DNA from: Metallosphaera tengchongensis
GTDB taxonomy: Archaea > Thermoproteota > Thermoprotei_A > Sulfolobales > Sulfolobaceae
NCBI RefSeq assembly: GCF_013343295.1
Contig: NZ_CP049074.1
Span: 1,283,501-1,347,500, forward strand
DNA length: 64,000 nt
Direction: 5' to 3'
Shown: positions 43,442 through 52,665 of the stretch, piece after piece
How positions within the stretch are numbered: the first letter of the stretch is position 1
Layout of the letters: each line of letters begins with the position of its first letter
Position numbers and translations under genes: made by a program
Notes under the pieces: model-generated
What the model was told of the DNA's origin: nothing
The model's database searches: none
What the model saw: only the letters and a program-made list of their open reading frames with translations

Positions 43442-44053
43442 TCACATGTCAAAATTGTATGAGGTTACCATTTTGTTTATAGCGTTCCTTAAATGATAGA
43501 GAAAGTCCTGTTTTGATACACCCATGGACTTAGCTACGTCCCTGGCCTTGACGGACCTTGGATAACTGAAGTACCCCATTGAAAGAGCTACCCTTAGGGT
43601 CTCCATTTCCTTTTCAGTCAGTCCATATCCCAGAATATCCTGGAGGTCTATTTCCTCCATTGCAAACGTATCAGGCCTGAACGTTTCCACTATATTATTA
43701 ATTGCAGACTTGCTTATAGACGTTATTTGCCAAGATTCTACGCCCTTATACACTCTGTTTCTAAATTCTAAAAGATTATTTGAGACATCGAGCACTACTC
43801 CTGAAATCGAGGATTTAGAGTCCTCCAAGAACTCTATAAGATAACCTCCTTTCATCTTTCTATAGCGCAATACTTCATCCACATTTTCGGAGGAACTTAG
43901 ATCTTTTACTATCAAGTCTGGGGACGCAATCATCACGTTTACTTTTTTCCTATTATATTGTGATATTCTAAGGGTCAAAACTTTTGATCCCACCTTCTCT
44001 GTCCAGCATCCCTTATGCAAAATTGAAAACTTCGCCCTGTAAATCCTTTTCAT
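43442..44053 (-). CDS. HTH_10 (bacterio-opsin activator-like) regulator
   Basis: 203 residues. The C-terminal 55 residues are the HTH_10 domain: LTEKEMETLRVALSMGYFSYPRSVKARDVAKSMGVSKQDF type sequence (here read in pieces). The N-terminal 140 residues form an unassigned sensor-like domain with one cysteine (Cys16). Likely a transcription factor. TATA box GTATTTATAA on the minus strand upstream. Possible target: the divergent MFS gene. Confidence 0.8.
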   Translation of the reverse strand: MKRIYRAKFSILHKGCWTEKVGSKVLTLRISQYNRKKVNVMIASPDLIVKDLSSSENVDEVLRYRKMKGGYLIEFLEDSKSSISGVVLDVSNNLLEFRNRVYKGVESWQITSISKSAINNIVETFRPDTFAMEEIDLQDILGYGLTEKEMETLRVALSMGYFSYPRSVKARDVAKSMGVSKQDFLYHLRNAINKMVTSYNFDM

Positions 44054-44516
44054 TCCAACATCATTTTAGCTCCCACTTTATAAATACTCTTACCCAAATT
44101 TTTAAAGCAATGAATAAGTCAAGTTCTCTAGGTTCAGTCCTGACAAAAGATTTTCATATTAATTTCAAAATCCTTGAAAAGTTTCTATATAAACACATGA
44201 GTTATATTAGAATTAACATGGAAAAACTCAGTATACAAATATCCAACAACGTACTGTTTTCAGCCATACTATTTAGTTTCGTCTCCGTGTCCTAGAATTA
44301 GTATTTCTCAATTAAAGTAAAAAGAGAGAAGTGGACTACCTCTCCAAAGATCCCCTTTTCGGCTATGAACTAAAAAAGATATGAACTCGATACAGTTTAC
44401 GCTATAGTATGGATAACATTGACCGCATGTAATGAGGATATAGGACGATCTTAAACTGAGAATAAATATATTACACGTCGCAGAAAATATTTAACTTTTA
44501 AACGACTCTTGGATCA
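44054..44516. other. Gene-poor divergent spacer
   Basis: 463 bp. A TATA-like TCTATATAAA (44184-44193) stands about 25-30 bp before ATG 44218, which opens only 25 codons with a hydrophobic tail. I see no other gene. Confidence 0.35.
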
Positions 44517-45686
44517 ATGCTAAAAAATTTTTACAGGTTCTGGATGGCTCGTAACATGATTAGACTGTCCTCTCTGATGTTTTCTGTGTACTTTATGTGG
44601 GAAATTGTAGAGAAATTCCACTCCATACTTGACGTAAGCCTAATCCCCACATTTTCCCTTCTTGGCTACTTCTTAGTCATATTTCCTGAGGGTTACGTGC
44701 TCGATAAGGTAAATAGGACGTTGATCCTTTTCTTTTCAAATTTTCTAGTCTTAATGTCATACTTTGTCTTATTCATGATATATAATCTACAAGTAATATA
44801 TTTTGTAGACCTCCTCTCATCAATTTTCTCATTGATGTCCTCTGACGCGTTTTTCGCGTACGTGAAGGACGCAGTAGAACCTTCCCTCCTTACTAACGCA
44901 ATCTCAAAAGTAACTATGGGTAGGGCCATATCCGAGATTTTTGGGGGTATACTGGGGGGCGTCTTTGCCGGATACTTTCCAGGATACTTTATCTACGCGA
45001 TCCTAACCTTTTCCCTTTTAGGTACCATATTAAGTATCCCACAATATGACACTAGGGTTAGGTCTTCAAAATATGGCTATAAGGACGTTATAAGAGTGAT
45101 AAAACCAGTCTCCCTATTCCTCATCCTTCTCACGGCGTTTAATGGTCTGTTCGTTTCCATAGATGCTTTAGGTTCAGGATTCTTTTATTATTATTTACAT
45201 TCTACTGCTATTTATTACACGATATTTATCCTAGGATTTTCCTTAGGCTCGTTAATTGGGGGCATTATCGCTAGCAAAATAGGGAAGTCCTTGGAGAATC
45301 CCACTATGATAGTCGTTCTACTAATTCTAGTATCTTTATCCTTCTTCTGGATAACGATCTTCCAAGATCCAATGATAGAACCGTTCTTCACAGCTTCCAT
45401 GGGTGTTGAGGTGTCACTGGCTGATATCCCTTTATCTGCGTTATTGATAAGAGTAATACCTAACGAAATCTTAGGTAAGTTCAACTCCCTTACTAACATA
45501 CTCACCACTGGGGCGTCTCCACTTATGGCCGTTGTCTTTGGAACCCTTTCTACTTTTCTGAAAGTCACGAATATCTTTATTATAACAGGTTTTGTTATGC
45601 TAATATTATCAATTTTAAGCTATTCGTTATTCAAGAAAGCTCTCCTCCTTAAGGAGGAAGACGTTAAGAAGACCTTAGATAATTAA
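44517..45686 (+). CDS. MFS transporter
   Basis: 389 residues with about eleven to twelve membrane segments. Weak MFS signatures: EGYVLDKVNRTLIL after helix 2 and GGIIASKIGKSLE in the second half. The protein resembles drug/efflux-type MFS members by length. Low G+C and A/T-rich surroundings suggest recent acquisition. Substrate unknown. Confidence 0.75.
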   Translation: MLKNFYRFWMARNMIRLSSLMFSVYFMWEIVEKFHSILDVSLIPTFSLLGYFLVIFPEGYVLDKVNRTLILFFSNFLVLMSYFVLFMIYNLQVIYFVDLLSSIFSLMSSDAFFAYVKDAVEPSLLTNAISKVTMGRAISEIFGGILGGVFAGYFPGYFIYAILTFSLLGTILSIPQYDTRVRSSKYGYKDVIRVIKPVSLFLILLTAFNGLFVSIDALGSGFFYYYLHSTAIYYTIFILGFSLGSLIGGIIASKIGKSLENPTMIVVLLILVSLSFFWITIFQDPMIEPFFTASMGVEVSLADIPLSALLIRVIPNEILGKFNSLTNILTTGASPLMAVVFGTLSTFLKVTNIFIITGFVMLILSILSYSLFKKALLLKEEDVKKTLDN

Positions 45687-45977
45687 GACCTTAGAGGGAA
45701 ATCGGGTTAATCATGAAAACAGAATTACTACAATTTCTAACGTGAAGCCTCCCGCTCAAACACGAAGCTATATAACCGTTAAGGAACTAGAGGGATAGCT
45801 ATAAAAGATCAGATCCCTCTGTGAAGGATAAGTCGATCTCCACCTTATAGGCTCCCAGGCTAAGATTCTCAGGTTAATTTCATCCATAAAGAGTTTCATA
45901 TCCTTCACATGACGGATGTCTTAAGGGAAGCCTCTGGACCGGTTAATCTTTTATTTTATCGCTAAAAAAACTAAGGT

Positions 45978-46502
45978 ATGGCAGAAAAACAAGTACTTTT
46001 TGTGATAGGAGAGGAGTTCGAAGATATTGAATTCCTCTACCCTTACTATAGGGTGATCGAAGAGGGGTTTAAGCCTGTTATCGCTTGGAAGGAAGCTAAG
46101 GCTAAGGTTACTGGTAAGCATAGTTACGCTGTAGTCTCAGACATATCTTTCAAGGAAGCTAGACCCGAGGAGTACATAGCGTTAGTCATTCCAGGTGGAA
46201 GAGGGCCAGAGAACATAAGAAACAGTGAGGAGTTGAAGGTATTGACGAGAAGGTTTTTCGAGTCCAAAAAGCCAGTTGCTGCCATATGCCACGGACCACA
46301 AGTCCTAATTTCTGCGAACGTAGTTAAGGGGAGAAGACTAACTTCCTACTATTCCATAAAGGATGACGTTATTGCTGCAGGTGGTATGTATTTAGATGAG
46401 CCTGTGGTTGTCGATGAGAACTTGATATCATCTAGGCATCCAGGAGACTTGCCATACTTTGCTTCATCCTTAGTTAAAACCTTAAAGAGCGTCACGAGAT
46501 GA
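45978..46502 (+). CDS. DJ-1/PfpI family protein
   Basis: 174 residues. The nucleophile elbow AICHGPQ has Cys104; the partner Glu is in GEEFEDIE near the N terminus, and a His follows directly (CH). This is the PfpI group, described as intracellular proteases or deglycases/glyoxalases. TATA-like TTTTATTTTATC lies about 25 bp upstream. Confidence 0.88.
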   Translation: MAEKQVLFVIGEEFEDIEFLYPYYRVIEEGFKPVIAWKEAKAKVTGKHSYAVVSDISFKEARPEEYIALVIPGGRGPENIRNSEELKVLTRRFFESKKPVAAICHGPQVLISANVVKGRRLTSYYSIKDDVIAAGGMYLDEPVVVDENLISSRHPGDLPYFASSLVKTLKSVTR

Positions 46503-46612
46503 TCCACGCTTTTTAGCTCCTTGTTATAGTATTCAGGAGGTACTATTTATTTTCGTTAAAGTCAAAATTTTTCCTAAGCTCTCCTCTTAAAGTGAGGCTT
46601 TTACAAGATAAT

Positions 46613-46650
46613 GAGAGCCCTAGCCCTTTATGGCGGAAGTTAGATCTCCG
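46613..46650 (+). repeat. GTCAG-type hairpin, diverged copy
   Basis: GAGAGCCCTAGCCCTTTATG then GCGGAAGTTAGATCTCC; the CCCTTTA core is present, the stem is damaged and the end is not GTCAG. Confidence 0.35.
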
Positions 46651-46714
46651 ACGTAAAGGATTTTACATAGTAAAAGAGAATTCTTTAATAGGCTGACGGC
46701 TATATTATTACGAA

Positions 46715-47944
46715 ATGGAGTTGTTTATAAAGAAATTAGAGAAAGAATTTGGAAATAAATTCATTATAGATGACCGTACCATAACTGAGTTTTCAACTTC
46801 TCCTTACCTCGTATCCCCCGTCCTCTCAAAGATGGGGAGCCGTGTCTTAGGGGTAGTGTCAGCTTCAGATGAGCAGGACGTAATAAATACCGTGAAGTTT
46901 TGCGACGAGAACAGAATTCCGCTGTTGGCGAGGGGTGCAGGGACGTCTACAATTGGCCAGGTACTACCAATAACCCCGTCCATCGCGCTCGATATGAGGA
47001 AGTTGAAAGGTGAGATGGAGTACGATAAGAGTCTAAGGATATCACCAGGAGTGAAGGTTCTAGATGCCTTAGCCTATCTTAGGAAAAGGGGGAAAGAGTT
47101 ACAGGTATATCCCAGTAGTTTCTACATATCCACCCTTGGGGGGTATATAGCCGGGGGGGACGTAGGGATCGGATCCTACCAATATGGTTATCATTTTCAC
47201 AACGATGGTGTAAAGTCTGTCAGAGTAGTGGGACCGAGCGGCACTTACGTTTTGAGTGGAATAGAGACTTTAGCGGTATCTCAGGCAGCAGGTGTAACTG
47301 GAGTCATAACCGAAGCGGAGCTAGCTGTGGTGGATCTTGAAGACTGGAAGGACCAATTGATTAGATTTCGGGATATAGAGGATGTAGTAGCGTTACTCAA
47401 GGACTTGGAAAGATACAGGCAGAAAATAAGGAGAATTACCGTTGAGGACAAGGATGCCCTTTCAACCGTAGCCAGGGATAGGGTGACGGCAGGTGATTGG
47501 AACGTAATAATCTCCAGTACCCAAAACTTTGGGGAGGAAGTTGAACTTAGGTTTCTTGATGAATTAGCCTTTGCTGCGATATACGTTACCATGAGTAAAT
47601 TGACGAAGTTCCAACAGTACTTCTACGAAGTGAGGTTATTATCTCTGGGAAGCTTCCTTCGAGTTGTAAAACAAGTCAAGAGGGCCTTGGGTTCAAAGGT
47701 ATTGATACACGGGGACGTTATGACCCTAAGGGGGGAGACAATAGTATATACCGTTTTCATGTCAGAGAGGAGCAACTTCGATTTGATAGATTCCATAATG
47801 TTGAAGGAGGGCATCCCCTTTGAAATACACTCCTTGGAGGTGAACGATAGGGTAGACGAGGATTTCAGATTGGAATTGATGAAAAAGTACAAGCAAAAGG
47901 TAGACCCGCACAATATACTAAATCCAGGGAAGTTGAGACTATGA
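46715..47944 (+). CDS. FAD-linked oxidoreductase (GlcD/D-2-hydroxyacid dehydrogenase type)
   Basis: 409 residues. FAD-binding type 4 domain: IPLLARGAGTSTIGQ, ISPGVKVLDALAYL, STLGGYIAGGDVG, GVTGVITEAEL. The C-terminal end KVDPHNILNPGKL is the usual closing motif of glycolate/D-lactate dehydrogenases. Oxidises a 2-hydroxyacid with electrons passed to a quinone or carrier. The last four bases overlap the start of the DUF1177 gene. Confidence 0.8.
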   Translation: MELFIKKLEKEFGNKFIIDDRTITEFSTSPYLVSPVLSKMGSRVLGVVSASDEQDVINTVKFCDENRIPLLARGAGTSTIGQVLPITPSIALDMRKLKGEMEYDKSLRISPGVKVLDALAYLRKRGKELQVYPSSFYISTLGGYIAGGDVGIGSYQYGYHFHNDGVKSVRVVGPSGTYVLSGIETLAVSQAAGVTGVITEAELAVVDLEDWKDQLIRFRDIEDVVALLKDLERYRQKIRRITVEDKDALSTVARDRVTAGDWNVIISSTQNFGEEVELRFLDELAFAAIYVTMSKLTKFQQYFYEVRLLSLGSFLRVVKQVKRALGSKVLIHGDVMTLRGETIVYTVFMSERSNFDLIDSIMLKEGIPFEIHSLEVNDRVDEDFRLELMKKYKQKVDPHNILNPGKLRL

Positions 47945-48828
47945 TGTTTAAGACCTTGATGGAAGTGCTGGAGATATTGGAGTCGGCAGATCCTATGGAC
48001 CAAATAAAATCGATGCTGAAGGGAAAAATTCTACTTAGAGAAATAAACGTAGAAGATGTACCCTTTCTGAAGGCAGTTTATGGAGGGGGAAAGGAGAGGG
48101 TAAGGGTTATTGGACGACTGGGAGCCATTCAGATGCGTAAAGTTAACAAGGGATTAGTGTCGGACGCCGACGGGGCAGTGGTGTCCTTGGCCCTTCTCAT
48201 GGAACTAGTGAAATTGATGGAGAAAGGGATCAAACTGGACGTAGAAGTATCGATCGTCACTAACCTCTCCACTGACGCTAAATTAGTCCCTCACAAGCCC
48301 TTTGACTTTATGGTTCCTCCGGTTGGGCTTGATGACGCTCTGAAAATTGAAGTGGATGAGGAGACCTCCCTTGTCCTTTCAGTAGACTCCACAAAGGGTA
48401 ATAAGATAGCCAAGTACGACGATTTCGCACTGACCCATGTGGTAAAGGACGGGTATATTATGAAATTAGATGACGATGTAATTAATATTTATAATAAAGT
48501 CACTGGTCATGAGATATTCCTTGTACCCCTCACAACGGGTGATCTTACTCCTCTAGACTACAAAGTGTACCATATAAGCACTCTCGTTTCTCCTTGGCTC
48601 TACACCCACTCCCCAGTTATTGGTGTAGCTACAGTCTCCAGGGAAGTAATACCAGGTTATGAAACAGGCGTTCTCGACATCACAATGTTAGAGCATGCTT
48701 CAAGGTTCTGCCTTGAGTTGTTGAAGTTCGTGGAGAAGGGTGGCAAAGTTTACGACCAAAAGGAGTTCGAGGAGTTAAAGGAGAGATTGGGGGAGTCTAA
48801 TTTGAGAAAAATCCAGAGGATTGGGTAA
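47941..48828 (+). CDS. DUF1177 family protein
   Basis: 295 residues. IGRLGAIQMRKVNKGLVSDADGA, DAKLVPHKPFDFM, SVDSTKGNKIAKYDDFAL, VPLTTGDLTPLD and HEIFLVPL match the DUF1177 pattern as I know it. The function of the family is unknown; members often stand next to peptidases or transporters for peptides and related compounds. Here it overlaps an FAD dehydrogenase gene and precedes an M20 peptidase by 5 bp, all one operon. Confidence 0.75.
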   Translation: MMFKTLMEVLEILESADPMDQIKSMLKGKILLREINVEDVPFLKAVYGGGKERVRVIGRLGAIQMRKVNKGLVSDADGAVVSLALLMELVKLMEKGIKLDVEVSIVTNLSTDAKLVPHKPFDFMVPPVGLDDALKIEVDEETSLVLSVDSTKGNKIAKYDDFALTHVVKDGYIMKLDDDVINIYNKVTGHEIFLVPLTTGDLTPLDYKVYHISTLVSPWLYTHSPVIGVATVSREVIPGYETGVLDITMLEHASRFCLELLKFVEKGGKVYDQKEFEELKERLGESNLRKIQRIG

Positions 48829-48833
48829 ATATC

Positions 48834-49970
48834 ATGGATATAATCAAGATTCTGTCAAATTTAGTCTCCGTGGAGACCATCAATCCACCTGGGTTAAATT
48901 ATCCGGATATGGCAGAGTCCCTAAGGGATCTCTTCTCTGATGTTGGTCTGAAGATGAGTCTGCATGAAATACCTGAAGACTATTTAGATAAAAATTATAT
49001 ATATTCTCCCAGCCATAGGGGGAGAAAAAGAGTTGTCTTAGTGGGGAGAAGTGGTCCAGATCCTAAAATCCATTTCAATTTCCACTATGACGTTGTTCCT
49101 GCAGGGGATCAGTGGGTCAGTGACCCCTTTAGTTTGAGAGTCTCAGGAGATAGGGCTTACGGTAGAGGCACAGCTGATATGAAAGGAGCCATAGTGAGCC
49201 TATACTTGGCTTTGTCTAGGGTTAAGGACGTTTCGGTGGAGGTCTCCTTCGTTCCGGATGAGGAGAGCGGTGGAGTAGGTTCAAGATTCCTAGCTAACGA
49301 ACTTCATTTGAATCCTAAATACATGATTTTTGGGGAACCCAGTTTTCCCAACATATTTATAGGACATTTCGGCATTCTCCGAGGGTTGATTAGGGTCAAA
49401 GGAAAGCAGGTGCACGCCAGCATGGCCTCGACAGGACAGAACGCCTTTCTCGAGGCCTCTAGATTTGCGCTGAGGCTTCAGGACGAGTACAGCAGATTAT
49501 TTCAGTCGGCTAAAGAAGGGCAGAGGCCTGAGATTAACTTAGGGGGGTACACGATAGGCGGAAACAGCGATAGCTTAGTCCCCGGGCTCTTCTCATTTAG
49601 TTTTTACAGGACTACCCCTCCTGGGGATAGGGAAAATGAAAATGTTGACAGAGAAATAGTGGACAGGATAGCCAAAGAGATGGGAGTTAGTTATGATTTT
49701 GAAATTAGGAGCTTTGTACCAGGTCAGAGGACTTCCTTAGACTCTAAGCTGGTCAAGATCACAGAGTCATGCGTTAGGAAAGAGCTAAGCTTCGAACCCT
49801 CTAAAAGTGTAGCCCTCATTAGGTATGATGCCGTTTTCTTTCCATCCTCTGAAGCGGTAAATATCGGTCCTGGGGAGCCAGATCAAGCCCATATCCCAAA
49901 CGAGAGTGTTAGTATTAAGAATATAGAAAAAACGTCAAAGATTTACGAATGTATAATTGAATCCTTCTGA
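48834..49970 (+). CDS. M20 family metallopeptidase/deacylase (ArgE/DapE type)
   Basis: 378 residues. Metal-binding HFNFHYDVVPAG (His near 82, Asp) and GRGTADMKGA, then PDEESGGVGS with the catalytic Glu and metal Glu. A dimerisation insert (GILRGLIRVKG..VHAS) follows. Typical for N-acyl amino acid or dipeptide hydrolases such as acetylornithine deacetylase, succinyl-DAP desuccinylase or carboxypeptidase. The operon partners suggest release of a hydroxyacid or amino acid from a conjugate. Confidence 0.85.
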   Translation: MDIIKILSNLVSVETINPPGLNYPDMAESLRDLFSDVGLKMSLHEIPEDYLDKNYIYSPSHRGRKRVVLVGRSGPDPKIHFNFHYDVVPAGDQWVSDPFSLRVSGDRAYGRGTADMKGAIVSLYLALSRVKDVSVEVSFVPDEESGGVGSRFLANELHLNPKYMIFGEPSFPNIFIGHFGILRGLIRVKGKQVHASMASTGQNAFLEASRFALRLQDEYSRLFQSAKEGQRPEINLGGYTIGGNSDSLVPGLFSFSFYRTTPPGDRENENVDREIVDRIAKEMGVSYDFEIRSFVPGQRTSLDSKLVKITESCVRKELSFEPSKSVALIRYDAVFFPSSEAVNIGPGEPDQAHIPNESVSIKNIEKTSKIYECIIESF

Positions 49971-50191
49971 CTTCATCCCAGCCCTAACTAGTTTTATCTT
50001 TTCTCTAACACAGTACTTTAATCGGATAGAGCAATATAGTAAATCAAATTATGTCCACTAACGCCAATAAATTTTTCACTAACCTTGATAAAGAAGATAG
50101 ACCTTCAAGTTTTATTGTAAATATCTAACCGTACTCTTAAAACTGAGATCCTACCTAGAACCACAAAAATGGGAGTAAGACGCTGGTTCTA

Positions 50192-50659
50192 TTAAGATTC
50201 AATTTTTTTAATGTATTCGTAATGTATTTCTCTAAACCCCCTCTTCTCATAGAATGAAACCGCAATAATGTTCTTGGCAGGAAATCTGGCAATTATTGAC
50301 CTAACGCCTTTCCTTGATAACTCCTTGATAACGAAGTCCAAGAGCATTTCTCCTACGCCTCTCCTCCTATAACTAGGAAGGACGTAGATCTCCTCTATAA
50401 CTGCCATGTTTTCAGGGACGTAGTATTCCCTTTTCTGCAATCTTACCCTGACAGCTCCAATAACTTTACCCTCATCTTCAGCAACTGCTACAACGCTTTC
50501 ATTTCCATTTACGTCACTGTCGAGAGATTTCTTCAACCTATCTTCCACGTCATCGTGTACCTGAAGCAATGGGTCGAACTCTGAGTTCAATGCGTACATC
50601 CTTTCAAACATTTCAGCAATAATATTGACGTCGTCAAGCCTAGCCTTCCTAATCAGCAC
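50192..50659 (-). CDS. GNAT family N-acetyltransferase
   Basis: 155 residues. The acetyl-CoA pyrophosphate loop is YRRRGVGEMLL (about 97-108); IEEIYVLP precedes it and SFYEKRGFREI closes the fold. Substrate unknown. GTG start at 50659 overlaps the last codons of the malic enzyme remnant, so the gene was probably once co-transcribed with the malic enzyme and may now depend on the insertion element or a new promoter. Confidence 0.8.
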   Translation of the reverse strand: MLIRKARLDDVNIIAEMFERMYALNSEFDPLLQVHDDVEDRLKKSLDSDVNGNESVVAVAEDEGKVIGAVRVRLQKREYYVPENMAVIEEIYVLPSYRRRGVGEMLLDFVIKELSRKGVRSIIARFPAKNIIAVSFYEKRGFREIHYEYIKKIES

Positions 50660-50807
50660 TTTGGATCGCCCTAATTTTCCTCCTTGATTCCTCTATCCTT
50701 CGCTTTGCCATTAACTTAAACTCCTCAGCACTAGTCCTAACCCTTGCGTATCCAAGTTCCACGCTCTTCACGGCTACTGCTGAAGCAACGTCGTAGAAGG
50801 GGTTTGG
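50649..50807 (-). pseudogene. Malic enzyme, C-terminal remnant
   Basis: An open frame of about 52 codons reads DPNPFYDVASAVAVKSVELG and ends before a TAG at 50649. This resembles the C-terminal end of NAD(P)-dependent malic enzymes. It stands on the same strand as the N-terminal fragment at 52666-53052, on the other side of the insertion element. The part between the two (I estimate about 250 codons) is missing. Confidence 0.65.
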
Positions 50808-50810
50808 GTC

Positions 50811-52142
50811 TCATCGGATCTCATACTTGATATCAATCCTCAACCCTTGGGCTTCACGGGAGTCGAGCGGGCCTTCCTTCATCCTCCTCCGCCCCATTAG
50901 CGGGGTAACCCCGACCCACCTAGATGGGATACCGTCTAGGTGGGGGAACCCGCACATCTTCAGGTAGATGTTCAGGGAAGCGTTCAACTGCCTGTCTAAC
51001 TTAAACCCACACCTCTGACAGACGAAGGTCTTACCTACCTTTCGGGATACGTACCCACATCTGGGGCAAGACCTTGAGGTAAGGTATGGGTTGACCTCGA
51101 GGACGCGAGAACCATAAAGCGGAGCCTTGTACTTGAGTACCTTGTGAATACTCCTCCACACAGTTCTCGAGATCTTCCTAGACAGCTTACCGCTAGCGTC
51201 CTTAAACATGCTCTGCTTGTCCAGTCTCTCGACTGCGAAGGTTGTCAAGGGGTATAGCTCAAGTAGGGCGTTGACAAACTTATGCACATAGTCCAGGACC
51301 CTGTGCCTCTCGCGGTGGGAGTACTTCCTCAACAGCTCTCTCCCCCTCTTACCGTGCTTTGACGCGAAGGACTGTACCTTCCCCTTCTTCTTTACTATGC
51401 TATACTTCAGGGAGTATAGCCCCTTCAGGGAGAAGGTCACGAACTTCTCACCGTCGTAAGCGTCTAGCGTGGAGAGGTTTGAGTCTACTGCTAGGAAGTC
51501 TAAAGGGGTCTGTGTAGGAGCTTTATAACGGAAGGGTAGGTACACCTTGTCCTCCTTGATCACTGGCTCACCGAGCTCTAGACCATTAACCCTGTCCTTG
51601 AACCATTCCTTCCCCCACGAAAAGGTCAAGTACTGGTGAGGTCTGACCGTGACCCTTACCTCGTCGTTGACCACCTTCCTGAGCGTAGACTTAACCCTAA
51701 CGTAAGCTCTCTTCAACCTAGGCTTTCCTAGGGACACCCTACCCTTTATCGCCCTCTTCCTCCACGACTTCAAGACCGAGAACGCGTCGCTAATTGCCTT
51801 GTCTACGTAGTGTGATGCCAGTGGGTTCACCTCCTCTAGCCCTTCCCTCAACCCCTTGTACACCTCTTTCTTTTTTGGTATAATCACCTTCACTCTCTTG
51901 TGACGACCTCTCTTGACTGTGGTACTCTCTGTTTCTACCCTTGTCTTGTTCCACAGGTAGTCTAGCGCTTTGCCCAACAGTTTCTTATACTCCCTTATCA
52001 AGAGGAGTGTCTCTTCCTTCTTGTCGTTCTTGACAGCGTAAGTCAGGTAGATGGACTCCTCTGGCGGTGCGAAGCTGTTAATCCTTAATCTCCTCGACGC
52101 ACTCCTCCACCTCCTCGTACTACCTAGTACCATATAACTCAC
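50811..52142 (-). CDS. tnpB: TnpB RNA-guided nuclease of an IS607-type element
   Basis: 443 residues. RuvC catalytic residues are all present: Asp220 (FLAVDSN), Glu305 (FAVERLDK), Asp383 (KLDRQLNAS). The zinc ribbon is Cys359/362/375/378 (CPRCG, CQRCG). TnpB proteins cut DNA with a guide RNA (omega RNA) made from the 3' end of their own gene and the right end of the element. The start is uncertain (GTG 52142 or ATG 52133) because the frame overlaps the end of tnpA. Apparently functional although the transposase is dead. Confidence 0.85.
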   Translation of the reverse strand: MSYMVLGSTRRWRSASRRLRINSFAPPEESIYLTYAVKNDKKEETLLLIREYKKLLGKALDYLWNKTRVETESTTVKRGRHKRVKVIIPKKKEVYKGLREGLEEVNPLASHYVDKAISDAFSVLKSWRKRAIKGRVSLGKPRLKRAYVRVKSTLRKVVNDEVRVTVRPHQYLTFSWGKEWFKDRVNGLELGEPVIKEDKVYLPFRYKAPTQTPLDFLAVDSNLSTLDAYDGEKFVTFSLKGLYSLKYSIVKKKGKVQSFASKHGKRGRELLRKYSHRERHRVLDYVHKFVNALLELYPLTTFAVERLDKQSMFKDASGKLSRKISRTVWRSIHKVLKYKAPLYGSRVLEVNPYLTSRSCPRCGYVSRKVGKTFVCQRCGFKLDRQLNASLNIYLKMCGFPHLDGIPSRWVGVTPLMGRRRMKEGPLDSREAQGLRIDIKYEIR

Positions 52143-52625
52143 TCACTGAAGGGCGAAAGTATTGCGATTAGACCCTCGAGCAGCTCATGCTCTAGGCCTT
52201 GTCCTCTCCCTCAAGACCTGGACCCCGCATTTGTGTGCTTCACACACCCCCTCCACTACCTCAAATCCAAACCCACTGGCCTGTCCCTATACGCGGCTTT
52301 AGAGACCTAGTCGTAGAGGGCCCTCAGTCTATGGGGCCTCCCTCTCCACGTCTAAGCTTTAACCAACATCAGTGACGGTGAGGCCGTATTCCTTCACCTT
52401 TCCTTGCAGGTAAGGGACCTGTCTTAGCCCTTCTTTTTGTGTACCTGAGACACTCTAGCGTAGAGGACCTCCCCCTTTTTCACTGTTCCCACTATCCTCC
52501 CCACGTCCTCCCTAAACATTTACCGCCCTCTAGGACGACTGGCTCTACCTTACCCTGTTTAACTTAAGTCCAAGAGTATAGTAAGACATTCCTAGTCTTT
52601 CGCATACTCCCTTTGTTCTCAGCAC
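52085..52625 (-). pseudogene. IS607-type serine recombinase TnpA, degraded
   Basis: From a GTG at 52625 the frame reads LRTKGVCERLGMSYYTLGL (the MerR-like DNA-binding start of IS607 TnpA) and then meets a stop. Further pieces in other frames include VLYARVSQ near 52448-52468, which holds the catalytic serine motif of serine recombinases, and YEEVEECVEEIKD at the end before a TAA at 52085. Several stops and frameshifts rule out activity. Confidence 0.8.
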
Positions 52626-52665
52626 TGTGTAAGATATTGATATGGAATTATATAAATTTTACGAG

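Noticed and set aside
44218-44295. 25-codon leaderless-type frame with hydrophobic tail
   Set aside because: TATA spacing is suggestive, but it is too short to support without conservation or proteomic data; noted only in the spacer entry.
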